Source: Oceanospirillum sp047518265 (GTDB lineage: Bacteria; Pseudomonadota; Gammaproteobacteria; Pseudomonadales; Halomonadaceae). Taken from it: 64,000 nt of DNA. Shown here one piece after another: positions 26,177 through 33,623 of the stretch. The notes beneath the pieces were generated by a model. That model ran no database searches. It was not told the DNA's origin and saw only the letters and a list, made by a program, of their open reading frames with translations. Every line of letters starts with the position of its first letter. Position 1 is the stretch's first letter. Both the position numbers and the translations under genes were made by a program. The stretch is from positions 124,001 to 188,000 of the forward strand of contig JAKZRG010000004.1 in assembly GCA_047518265.1 (NCBI GenBank). The letters are read 5' to 3'.

Positions 26177-26762
26177 ATCGCAGTATCTGGAATTAGGCGG
26201 TATGGCCTACAGGGTAAACGCAAGCAAGGGAAAGCTTATTTACCCTGAGATTATGTATCAGACCTATAGCCAGATTGAAGCGATGTTAAGCCACCATGAG
26301 AAGGTACTTCTGTTTCGGTTAGAGATTCACTATCACAGCTTTGAATCCACTAACCAGATCATATCGAAGTTGGTCAGTAAGTTGAAAAGAAGACTGAACA
26401 CCAAGGCTTACAAGTTTATTAAACGTCTGGGCTATGTGTGGGCTAGAGAACAGAAAACAAGTGAGGCTCCACACTATCATGCTGTCTTTTTTCTGGATGG
26501 TGATAAGTATCAGTATCCGGGCAAGATCATCGATCTGATAGAAGATGTCTGTGACCGATTGGACTTCCCTAAACCCTATACACCAAAAAACTGTTACTAC
26601 CGGCTGAGGCGTTCACAGCTTGGTAATAGGGTTATGCGTTCTGCGATATACAGAATCAGCTATCTGGCAAAGGTAAACACGAAAGGCAACAGGCCAGAGA
26701 AAACCCACGACTACGGCACCAGCCGGATAAAGCCCAGACAGAATACCGGAGTCACGCAATGA
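26160..26762 (+). CDS. Inovirus Gp2-like HUH replication protein (YagK/YfjJ-type)
   Basis: A 200-residue protein with the features of HUH rolling-circle replication initiators. HYH is at residues 105-107 in APHYHAVFFLDG (metal-binding HUH motif). A C-terminal tyrosine/lysine motif lies at about 164-171 (IYRISYLAKVN), where the nicking Tyr is expected. The order and the C-terminal RPEKTHDYGTSR segment match the inovirus-type Gp2/YagK-YfjJ family found in prophages and satellites. It is probably the replication gene of the element. It overlaps the small membrane gene by 17 bp and the next gene by 4 bp. Confidence 0.78.
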   Translation: MKLSTKSQYLELGGMAYRVNASKGKLIYPEIMYQTYSQIEAMLSHHEKVLLFRLEIHYHSFESTNQIISKLVSKLKRRLNTKAYKFIKRLGYVWAREQKTSEAPHYHAVFFLDGDKYQYPGKIIDLIEDVCDRLDFPKPYTPKNCYYRLRRSQLGNRVMRSAIYRISYLAKVNTKGNRPEKTHDYGTSRIKPRQNTGVTQ

Positions 26763-27091
26763 GTAGTTTAGAGCTGTACCAAAGAGCCGCACTGGCTGAG
26801 CGTATTAATAGCGCAGAAGATCCGGCGGATGAATTGATTAATGCCGCTTTTGATCCTGAAACACCGGATTATCTAAGAGCAGAATTACAGGCATTACTTC
26901 AGGAAGGCTTCGATGAATGTTTTCCTGATCTAAAGCCTTCTGGCTGTGATGAGAGCGGCGTACTGTTTTACCATGTTGACGATATAGCTAGGGCTTTAGA
27001 TATCCCTGCTGAAGAGGTGAGAGAGACAGCCGAAAACCTAACAAAACCTAATGTTCAAAACCAAAGTGATCAAATTCACCGGCTACAGTGA
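26759..27091 (+). CDS. Hypothetical acidic element protein
   Basis: A 110-residue acidic protein starting within the stop of the Gp2-like gene (ATGA). The N-terminal half is helical and rich in Glu/Asp. The C-terminal half contains YHVDDIARALDIPAEEVRE, which could be a helix-turn-helix. No family recognised. It is the last gene of the operon, with a terminator 65 bp downstream. Confidence 0.55.
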   Translation: MSSLELYQRAALAERINSAEDPADELINAAFDPETPDYLRAELQALLQEGFDECFPDLKPSGCDESGVLFYHVDDIARALDIPAEEVRETAENLTKPNVQNQSDQIHRLQ

Positions 27092-27155
27092 TCAAAACCT
27101 AGGCCATCCTAAGCACTCTTGGTTGTTGAAGAATGTTGACATTGAAACACTACAG

Positions 27156-27178
27156 ACCGGCCTTTGTGCCGGTTTTTT
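27156..27178 (+). terminator. Terminator of the element operon
   Basis: ACCGGC pairs with GCCGGT, followed by six T. The rest of 27092-27449 holds this terminator, GTTGGGG-type repeats and the right attachment region, but no gene that I can support. Confidence 0.82.
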
Positions 27179-27368
27179 CGTTCTATCGGCAATGCGTGGC
27201 TGAAAAATGCTAACTTTTGCTAAGGTTTTTCTTTAAACCCGCCCTGAAAGCACCTGCCTGAACATCTTACCCATAACGCCTGATGAATTTTGAGAGTCCC
27301 TAAAGACTGAGGTTTCTGAGCGCTATAAAAAAGAATTTGCGTGTTGGGGGTGTCTGCGAATTTCGCAA

Positions 27369-27392
27369 TTTGTTGGGGATAGTGTTGGGGAT
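27369..27392. repeat. Right arm-type repeat
   Basis: Exact 24-bp copy of 23533-23556, same orientation. A further GTTGGGGGT unit lies 27 bp upstream (27343). The repeat is 57 bp inside the right att repeat. Paired arm sites near both ends are what an arm-binding tyrosine integrase requires. Confidence 0.65.
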
Positions 27393-27449
27393 AGAACTGG
27401 ATTTTAGGATTGTTCTCTTAGCTGGTGTTCGCTAAGTCATTGAAAAGGT

Positions 27450-27526
27450 TGGCCCGCTCGGCGCGATTCGAACGCGCGACCACCGCCTTCGGAGGGCGGT
27501 ACTCTATCCAGCTGAGCTACGAGCGG
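27450..27526 (-). tRNA. tRNA-Arg (anticodon CCG)
   Basis: A 77-nt gene with CCA encoded. The acceptor arms CCGCTCG/CGAGCGG, the anticodon stem CCGCC/GGCGG around loop CTCCGAA, and the T-arm GCGCG-TTCGAAT-CGCGC all pair perfectly. Discriminator base G. Its 3' 45 bp are duplicated at 23370-23414 because an element integrated here; the gene itself was restored and appears functional. Confidence 0.97.
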
Positions 27527-27854
27527 CCAGTGGAGGGCATTTTATGGAGTAATGAGCCTGATGTCTACTGGAAAACCTACACAAATTTCGATAACTGCGT
27601 GTAAATGCAGCCTTTTTTATGGGGGAAATCCCAAAAAATGGAAATAATTTAATCCTGAGTGTTTGGGATTATCCCGGTAAAATATAGGCTTTAATTGATC
27701 TATTCAGGGTTCTACAGCCCGTGACTAGCCTTGTTGGCTATTTCCGCTAAGACTAATTGCCGCTATACTTCCGCTTTTTAGGGTTAATAGAATACACATC
27801 CAAAAGAAAAGCGGAGTTCGCTTTTTACAGGATCAGTGATTAGAGGTGGTGAGA
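27527..27854. other. Intergenic region with a long-armed inverted repeat
   Basis: A 328-bp gap between tRNA-Arg and the cytochrome gene. AATCCCAAA (27627-27635) and TTTGGGATT (27662-27670) form a 9-bp inverted repeat with a 26-nt spacer, perhaps an operator or a hairpin. The promoters for the tRNA (minus) and cytochrome (plus) must lie here but I cannot place them with confidence. Confidence 0.5.
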
Positions 27855-28277
27855 GTGAAACGCAGCGGTATGATCGCAGGTGTAATGGGCGTGCTGGTAG
27901 GCGCGGCTCTGAGTACATCAGTTCAGGCGGCAAATATGTCGAAAGAGGCTATTGCTGAACGTCTGAAGCCAGTAGGTGACGTTTGTCTGCAAGGACAAGA
28001 TTGTGGTGGTGCAGCTCCAGCTCCAGCTGGTGGCGGTGCTAAGTCTCCAGCAGACCTATATGCCGTGTCTTGTGGCGCATGTCACAACACAGGTGCAGCA
28101 GGTGCTCCTAAGAAGGGTGATGCTGCGGCTTGGGCTCCTCGTATCTCTAAAGGTGTTGATACACTGTATAACAGTGCTTTGAACGGCTTTAATGCTATGC
28201 CTCCTCGTGGTGGTAGCCAGTTAAGTGATGACGAGATTAAAGCGGTTGTGGATTACATGGTTGAAAACAGCAAGTAA
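27855..28277 (+). CDS. Cytochrome c5-type c-type cytochrome
   Basis: A 140-residue periplasmic monohaem cytochrome. Signal peptide MKRSGMIAGVMGVLVGAALSTSVQA; haem site CGACH; axial Met in NAMPPRGG. An Ala/Pro/Gly-rich linker (GGAAPAPAGGGA) precedes the haem domain, as in other c5 proteins. The GTG at 27855, with GAGG 8 bp upstream, is preferred over a GTG 9 bp earlier. It is convergent with rep, as in Pseudomonas. Confidence 0.9.
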   Translation: MKRSGMIAGVMGVLVGAALSTSVQAANMSKEAIAERLKPVGDVCLQGQDCGGAAPAPAGGGAKSPADLYAVSCGACHNTGAAGAPKKGDAAAWAPRISKGVDTLYNSALNGFNAMPPRGGSQLSDDEIKAVVDYMVENSK

Positions 28278-28304
28278 GCGCTGTTTTACCCTAGTGTCCA
28301 ATAG

Positions 28305-28338
28305 AAAAAACCGGCGGACCTGACCACCGGTTTTTTTT
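28305..28338. terminator. Bidirectional terminator between cytochrome c5 and rep
   Basis: AAAAAACCGG pairs with CCGGTTTTTT around a short loop, with A and T runs on the two sides. It serves both convergent genes. Confidence 0.82.
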
Positions 28339-28367
28339 ATGCCTGCTATTTAATTGGGTTTGATGAT

Positions 28368-30386
28368 CTACAATCCCAGGCTCTTTTTCAGGCTATCTAA
28401 GGCTGCATGGCCTCGATCCCGTTTGGCTTTATCCGGCTCTTTTTCCTTCCCTTCCCAAGCCAGATCATCATCCGGTAGCTCATCTAAAAAGCGACTGGGC
28501 GTACAGTTCAGCATTTCACCAAATTGTTTTCGTTGGGCGGCAAAGGTTAGGGCCAGAGTTTGTTTGGCTCGGGTAATGCCCACGTAAGCTAAACGTCGTT
28601 CCTCTTCGATATTACCCTCATCCACACTGTTTCTGTGGGGCAATAGATCCTCTTCCATACCGATAATATAGACATGGGGGTATTCCAGCCCCTTGGCTGA
28701 GTGCAGGGTCATTAACTGAACACGGTCGGAATCATCCTCTTGCTCCTGTTGTTCCAGCATGTCCCTGAGTACCAAGCGGGCGATTGCATCTTCAATACCT
28801 GCTTCGTCATTATCTTCCTGCATACGGTTTAAGGTATCTTGCAGGGAATCCATCAGAATCCAGACATTGGCCATACGGCGCTCGGCCACCTGAGGGGAAC
28901 TGGAGTTCTGATGCAACCAGGCTTCGTAGTCGATATCGTGGATCATCTCGCGAATGGCTGAGATGGAATCATCCTGATAACAGCGCTGGCGGGTTTTCTC
29001 TAACCAATGGTTAAAACGCCCCAGTTTTTCGACCTGTTTCTCTGATAGGGTTTGCTCCAAACCCATCTCAGAGCAAGCATTAAACATACTGATATGACGC
29101 TGATTGGCGTAGGTGCCCAGTTTTTCCAGTGTGGATGGCCCTATCTCCCGGCGAGGCATATTGATCACTCGTAGGAAGGCGTTATCGTCATCGGGGTTTA
29201 CCAGAAGTTTCAGGTAACCCATGATGTCTTTAATCTCATGGCGGGCAAAAAATGAGGTGCCACCACTGATTTTGTAAGGCACCTGAAAGGCTTGAAGCTT
29301 GATCTCTAACAAGCGGGCCTGATGGTTACCTCGATAGAGGACGGCAAAATCTTTGTACTGGGCGTCTTTTTTAATGCGATGAGTGAGAATCTCTGTTACC
29401 ACACGTTCGGATTCAGCATCTTCATTACGGCAACTAATCACTCGAATAGGGTCGCCGTCGCCCATATTACTCCACAGTGTCTTTTCATAAACGTGGGGAT
29501 TATTGGCGATCAGGGTATTGGCGCAGCGCAGAATCAGTGATGTGGAGCGATAGTTTTGCTCCAGTTTAACAATACGCAGACTCGGGAAGTCATCTCCCAG
29601 TTTTACCAAGTTTTCCGGTCGAGCGCCCCGCCAGGCATAAATAGACTGATCATCATCTCCTACAACCGTTAGCGAACCCCGGAAACCGATCAAAAGCTTT
29701 ACCAGTAGGTACTGACTGACGTTCGTATCCTGATACTCATCCACTAACATATAGTGAATCTTATTCTGCCATCGCTCTAAAACCTCACGGTTATCACGCA
29801 GTAGGCGAACGGGTAAGCGGATCAGATCATCAAAATCCACGGCATTATAAGCCTGTAGGTGACGGTCATATTCCCGGTAAACAGCAGCCGCTAGGGTTTC
29901 TCTATCATCCTCAGCCAGACCCATGGCCTGTTCGGGTTCAATCAGATCACTTTTCCAACCAGAGATCATGTTTTGCACCAAGCCAATGATTTCTGCATCG
30001 GTCTGGAAATCTTTGTGCATCAGATCTTTGATCAGAGATTTAGTGTCCTGATCATCAAACAGAGAAAAACCGGCTTTATAACCCAGAACCTTATGTTCCT
30101 TACGGATAATGGTTAAACCCAGATTATGGAAGGTGGATACCGTTAACCCCCGCGCTTCCTTACCCTGAACCAGTTTACCCACCCGCTCCTTCATCTCACG
30201 AGACGCTTTATTGGTAAAGGTCACCGCGGCAATCCGGTTAGCCTTAATGCCACATGCTTTAATCAGATGGGCAATTTTGGTGGTAATTACACTGGTTTTA
30301 CCACTACCGGCACCGGCCAATACCAGTAAAGGGCCACTGACATATTCCACGGCTTCGCGTTGACGATCATTTAGGCGGGAGAGCAT
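28368..30386 (-). CDS. rep: ATP-dependent DNA helicase Rep
   Basis: A UvrD/Rep superfamily 1A 3'-5' helicase of 672 residues. Walker A is GAGSGKT near residue 25-31, motif II is DEYQDT and motif III VVGDDDQSIYAWRGA. The C-terminal motif VI is VGITRAKQ. Length and the N-terminal LNDRQREAVEYVSGP match Rep rather than UvrD. It helps replisome restart and moves proteins off DNA. Confidence 0.96.
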   Translation of the reverse strand: MLSRLNDRQREAVEYVSGPLLVLAGAGSGKTSVITTKIAHLIKACGIKANRIAAVTFTNKASREMKERVGKLVQGKEARGLTVSTFHNLGLTIIRKEHKVLGYKAGFSLFDDQDTKSLIKDLMHKDFQTDAEIIGLVQNMISGWKSDLIEPEQAMGLAEDDRETLAAAVYREYDRHLQAYNAVDFDDLIRLPVRLLRDNREVLERWQNKIHYMLVDEYQDTNVSQYLLVKLLIGFRGSLTVVGDDDQSIYAWRGARPENLVKLGDDFPSLRIVKLEQNYRSTSLILRCANTLIANNPHVYEKTLWSNMGDGDPIRVISCRNEDAESERVVTEILTHRIKKDAQYKDFAVLYRGNHQARLLEIKLQAFQVPYKISGGTSFFARHEIKDIMGYLKLLVNPDDDNAFLRVINMPRREIGPSTLEKLGTYANQRHISMFNACSEMGLEQTLSEKQVEKLGRFNHWLEKTRQRCYQDDSISAIREMIHDIDYEAWLHQNSSSPQVAERRMANVWILMDSLQDTLNRMQEDNDEAGIEDAIARLVLRDMLEQQEQEDDSDRVQLMTLHSAKGLEYPHVYIIGMEEDLLPHRNSVDEGNIEEERRLAYVGITRAKQTLALTFAAQRKQFGEMLNCTPSRFLDELPDDDLAWEGKEKEPDKAKRDRGHAALDSLKKSLGL

Positions 30387-30554
30387 AGAAGGGTATCCAG
30401 CGTTAACAGGTTGATCTCAGATAAGGATAATTTTATCAGTGTCACAGGGAAATTTAACGGAATCTTTTGTCTTAACAATCTAATTTATTATTTTAGGTTT
30501 TGGATATTTAGTTATTTCAGAGAGTTAGACCGTAGGAAAATTATTTTTTAGGCA

Positions 30555-30581
30555 TAAAAAAACCGGGCAGCAGCGCCCGGT
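30555..30581 (-). terminator. Minus-strand terminator in the porin-rep gap
   Basis: ACCGGGC pairs with GCCCGGT around AGCAGC. On the minus strand it is followed by a T-run. It could end the porin transcript about 230 bp past its stop. Confidence 0.68.
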
Positions 30582-30664
30582 AAAAATCAAACCTGACATC
30601 CCGCAGCTATACTGGATATCGGTTCACGATTGAGTAGAAATTTGGAACAGGATATTAATTCGTA

Positions 30665-30792
30665 GGCGTTCTCCTATGGTTACTCTGTATCTGGTAAGGC
30701 TTCTATATAGAATGAGTGCTATATAGAGTGTCACTCGTTGCTTTATTTGATCGCTTAGCAAGAGTAACCGGGCCTAAACCCGGTTATTTTTT
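30665..30792 (+). ncRNA. Candidate small RNA in the porin-rep gap
   Basis: The 423-bp gap 30387-30809 lies between two minus-strand genes. It nevertheless holds a plus-directed terminator: TAACCGGG/CCCGGTTA at 30765-30786, then six T. Upstream lies TTGAGT (30630-30635), a 17-bp spacer and TATTAA (30653-30658), a plausible sigma70 promoter. No start codon with a meaningful frame lies between. A roughly 128-nt transcript is inferred. The alternative is that the hairpin only stabilises the porin mRNA 3' end. Confidence 0.4.
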
Positions 30793-30809
30793 GAGTGGCT
30801 TATACGGTA

Positions 30810-31736
30810 TTAGAATTGAAGACGCATACCGGTCAGGAAGCCCATATCAACGTTATCTTCGTCGGTATCGGCAATCTCAGCAAATAGGCTAACCTTGTTC
30901 TGTTCTGGAAATTTATAGGTGACGTTGGCATACCACTCCGTCACATCATCACCGACTTCAGGTTCGATATTATTGGCACCGACAGCGACCTTAGTGGATT
31001 TATTGACTGCCAGTTTTGCCACTAGGTTCAGTTGATCTGAAACATCATCAATAGAACTAAAGTCAGCGCCGACAACCGCTATACCGGCATCATAAGATGC
31101 ACTGATACCCCAGGTATCAACAGAATCGGCATCTGGCGTTGCTTTCATGGTTTGGAAAGCCGCAGATAGTTGGATATCTTCGATTGAGGTGGTGGCAAAC
31201 AGGTCAAAAGATTCACCGTTTTCGCTTGCTTCACCTTCTGATTCCAACTCTGTAGAAGCAATAACGTTGACGGCCCCTAGGTTGGCATCTAGGCGAATAA
31301 CATCATCACCAGAAGTTCCTTGGGAATCAAAACCGTCTTCCGCAAGAGTATTTTCATAGGCGGCTTCAACACCAAACTCATCGGTGGCAAAATCACGTTT
31401 ACCGATGGATAGCGCGATGCCTTCATAGGCTAAACCGACATAAGCCTCTTCTAGCTTACTGCCGTCTTTAGTACCTTCTGCATTATCTTTAAAGCCAAAA
31501 TCCAGCTGACCAAAAGCGGTTAGGCCGTTATCAAGGTCATAGGTAATGGCATTTTTCAGTTCCAGATCATCAAATTCGATATCCAGATTTTGATCATCGC
31601 CAGCATCCTGACGCAGTTGAATCTGCCAGTCACCTTTTAACGTATAGGTAAGACCGTTGTTGTCATAGATGGTGGCTGCTTGGGCTGTACCAGCCATTGC
31701 AGCGATGATAGCGGTGCTCAGAATCAATTTTTTCAT
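30810..31736 (-). CDS. Gram-negative trimeric porin
   Basis: A 308-residue outer-membrane beta-barrel. Signal peptide MKKLILSTAIIAAMAGTAQA. Alternating hydrophobic/polar strands follow (LTYTLKGDWQIQLRQDAG, FGQLDFGFKDN, AYVGLAYEGIALSIGKRDF), and it ends in Phe (GMRLQF) as required for barrel assembly. The acidic extracellular loops suggest cation preference, which is inference. It is monocistronic with a long A/T-rich upstream region. Confidence 0.9.
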   Translation of the reverse strand: MKKLILSTAIIAAMAGTAQAATIYDNNGLTYTLKGDWQIQLRQDAGDDQNLDIEFDDLELKNAITYDLDNGLTAFGQLDFGFKDNAEGTKDGSKLEEAYVGLAYEGIALSIGKRDFATDEFGVEAAYENTLAEDGFDSQGTSGDDVIRLDANLGAVNVIASTELESEGEASENGESFDLFATTSIEDIQLSAAFQTMKATPDADSVDTWGISASYDAGIAVVGADFSSIDDVSDQLNLVAKLAVNKSTKVAVGANNIEPEVGDDVTEWYANVTYKFPEQNKVSLFAEIADTDEDNVDMGFLTGMRLQF

Positions 31737-32082
31737 TATTTAAGTTTCTCCTGCTAAATAGAGGCGATCAATAAAATAACTTTGCTATAAGCGTTGTCAG
31801 AGTAGCTTTATTTTTAAATATATTTATATGGAAACCTTGTATTTAAAAATAAAGACACTATTGAATAATTAATGTTTTTTAATTTGGTTATAAACAAATT
31901 ACATAAATAGAGGTAAATGCCCGGAACAAAAAATTGAGAATACGTTCAAAAGGCATTTATTCTATTATTTGTTAATATTTTCATAACTTTTGCTTATATC
32001 TATATGGGTGTTTTTATTTTTGTCGTTGATATAAAAATCTCTATATCAAACCCGTAGGACTGGCAAACGTTAGAAGTTTAAG
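31737..32082. other. A/T-rich intergenic region
   Basis: A 346-bp gap upstream of the porin gene and downstream of the small exported protein gene, both on the minus strand. It is distinctly A/T-rich with many short T- and A-tracts, and should contain the porin promoter and leader. I see no gene, strong hairpin or recognisable operator in it. Confidence 0.5.
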
Positions 32083-32397
32083 TTACAGCAGTGCTTCAGC
32101 TGATCCAGAGGTAGGCTCAAGAATAAACAGAGCAACATCTGAAGATGATGAATTTAAGTCAGAAGAATCAGATAGTTGTGCTTCTGTTGAGTTTGTAGCA
32201 GGCTCTAAAACATCAAACGAAACAGTGCTAACTTGACTATAATTAGTCATATTGCTGTCCATGATAGATTCTTGTGAGCTAGCAGTTGGTTCTAAGCTTG
32301 CAAATGGGTTGTTAGTATTACTAGTGACAGAGCCTGCCATAGCTTGACCAGAAAGAGTAACAGCAGAAAGAAGTACGATTTTTGCTAAAGTGTTCAT
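32083..32397 (-). CDS. Small exported protein with three LEP(T/A)xxSxE repeats
   Basis: A 104-residue protein. The ATG at 32397 has AAGG 8 bp upstream and begins a clear signal peptide (MNTLAKIVLLSAVTLSGQAMA). The mature part of about 83 residues is Ser/Thr/Asn-rich, acidic and without cysteine. It contains three copies of one motif: LEPTASSQES, LEPATNSTEA and LEPTSGSAEA, the last near the C-terminus. No family recognised. Likely periplasmic or secreted and poorly folded. It is divergent from the LysR gene. Confidence 0.65.
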   Translation of the reverse strand: MNTLAKIVLLSAVTLSGQAMAGSVTSNTNNPFASLEPTASSQESIMDSNMTNYSQVSTVSFDVLEPATNSTEAQLSDSSDLNSSSSDVALFILEPTSGSAEALL

Positions 32398-32552
32398 ATT
32401 AATTACCTTAAAGATTAATGTGTTTTGACAAGATGGGGCCATTTTAATGAGTTGGTTTTTTTACGGTAGTAGCTGAAATGTTATTATTGTATTAACCAAG
32501 AGTTAAAGGTCGTAGGCCTTGTTTTTTTATTGTTGTATATTTGGAGCTCTAC

Positions 32553-33464
32553 ATGATTCCAAGCCAGCTTCCGATTTTTATTGCGGTTGTGCGTAACGGT
32601 AACTTCTCTGCAGCGGCTCGACAGCTGGGGGTTTCCTCTGCTGCGGTGAGTAAGGCCATGTCTCAGTTAGAGAAAAATCTAAGCCTAAGATTATTTCACC
32701 GCACAACCCATTCGTTAACACTGACGGAGGATGGGCAGGATCTTCTTCGACGGACAGGGCCTTTATTGGAGCAGCTGGAAGATCAAATCCGTTTAAGTAC
32801 CGATAAACAACAAGCGCCCCAAGGTCGATTGAGAGTTAACCTCCCCGATAGTTTTGGCCGTATGGTGGTATTGCCGTTATTGCCGGGCTTTTTGGAAAAA
32901 TATCCGGATATTGAATTTGACCTGCACTTTGATGATGGTGTTCGAGATTTGGTGAAAGAGGGCGCTGATATCGGTATTGGCACCAAGGTCAATCAGGACA
33001 GTCGTTTAATCGCCCGTAGTTTTTACAATGTTCAGTTGGTTACGGTTGCCACCAAGGAATATATCGCCAAGCACGGTAGACCAGAATCACCGGATGATTT
33101 AATCAATCATAACTGCATTGGTTATCGTTCCTCCTCAACAGGTCGGCGTATGCCCTGGACCTATATGGTGGATGGTGAACAACGTCATTATCTGCCGGAA
33201 GGCAATATGATGGTGAACAATCTCTCGGCTGCCATGAAGGCGGTTGAGATGAATATGGGTATCGCCATGATGGGCGTGTGGTATGCCAGAGAGTGTATCG
33301 AAAGAGGCTGTTTGGAGCGGTTATTACCAGAATATGCCACAGATCCTATTCATGTTTGGATCTATTACTCATCTCGCAGTTATCTACCGGCAAAAACCAG
33401 GGTGTTTATCGATTACTTATTAGAGCATGCTCACGATGAGATGCTACAAGGTCTAGTCGGTTAA
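32553..33464 (+). CDS. LysR-family transcriptional regulator
   Basis: A 303-residue regulator. The N-terminal winged helix-turn-helix (FIAVVRNGNFSAAARQLGVSSAAVSKAMSQLE) is followed by a periplasmic-binding-protein-like effector domain from about residue 90. It resembles the CrgA/AaeR-type subgroup of LysR proteins. The ATG at 32553 has GGAG 7 bp upstream. It is divergent from the LEPT-repeat protein gene, which LysR proteins often control, and convergent with the RND efflux genes. Confidence 0.92.
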   Translation: MIPSQLPIFIAVVRNGNFSAAARQLGVSSAAVSKAMSQLEKNLSLRLFHRTTHSLTLTEDGQDLLRRTGPLLEQLEDQIRLSTDKQQAPQGRLRVNLPDSFGRMVVLPLLPGFLEKYPDIEFDLHFDDGVRDLVKEGADIGIGTKVNQDSRLIARSFYNVQLVTVATKEYIAKHGRPESPDDLINHNCIGYRSSSTGRRMPWTYMVDGEQRHYLPEGNMMVNNLSAAMKAVEMNMGIAMMGVWYARECIERGCLERLLPEYATDPIHVWIYYSSRSYLPAKTRVFIDYLLEHAHDEMLQGLVG

Positions 33465-33540
33465 AGCGGTTCATGGTGTTGCTAGTGGTAGGCGGTTAAT
33501 AGTGCTTGATAAGGTCGAGTAGGTTATAACAATTCGATAA

Positions 33541-33572
33541 AAGCATATCGGGGAGCTAACCCCGATATGCTT
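33541..33572. terminator. Hairpin between LysR and RND genes
   Basis: A perfect 13-bp stem (AAGCATATCGGGG/CCCCGATATGCTT) with loop AGCTAA lies between two convergent genes. The flanking T/A runs are short. Confidence 0.75.
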
Positions 33573-33623
33573 AATCAATATAGAGCGAAAAGAAACGTTC
33601 AAGCACTCTCGTGTGCCATCTGT

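Larger units (their letters stand above)
23415..27494. mobile_element. 4.1-kb integrated element in tRNA-Arg(CCG)
   Basis: The segment is bounded by 45-bp direct repeats of the tRNA-Arg 3' end (23370-23414 and 27450-27494). It begins with a tyrosine integrase reading inward and contains AlpA, a Gp2-like HUH replication protein and four small unknown genes, all on the plus strand. Two 24-bp repeats lie just inside the ends. There are no capsid, portal, tail or secretion genes. It looks like a minimal satellite or phage-like plasmid rather than a complete prophage. A Zot-like inovirus assembly gene is also absent. The crossover lies somewhere within the 45-bp repeat; the limits given assume that the right-hand repeat came with the element. 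Confidence 0.88.

Noticed and set aside
28784..29540. Plus-strand ORFs over rep
   Set aside because: These are short frames antisense to a conserved helicase.
32553..33464. LysR protein as the dedicated regulator of the RND pump
   Set aside because: The genes are convergent, with a strong hairpin between them; LysR regulators usually control a divergent gene.
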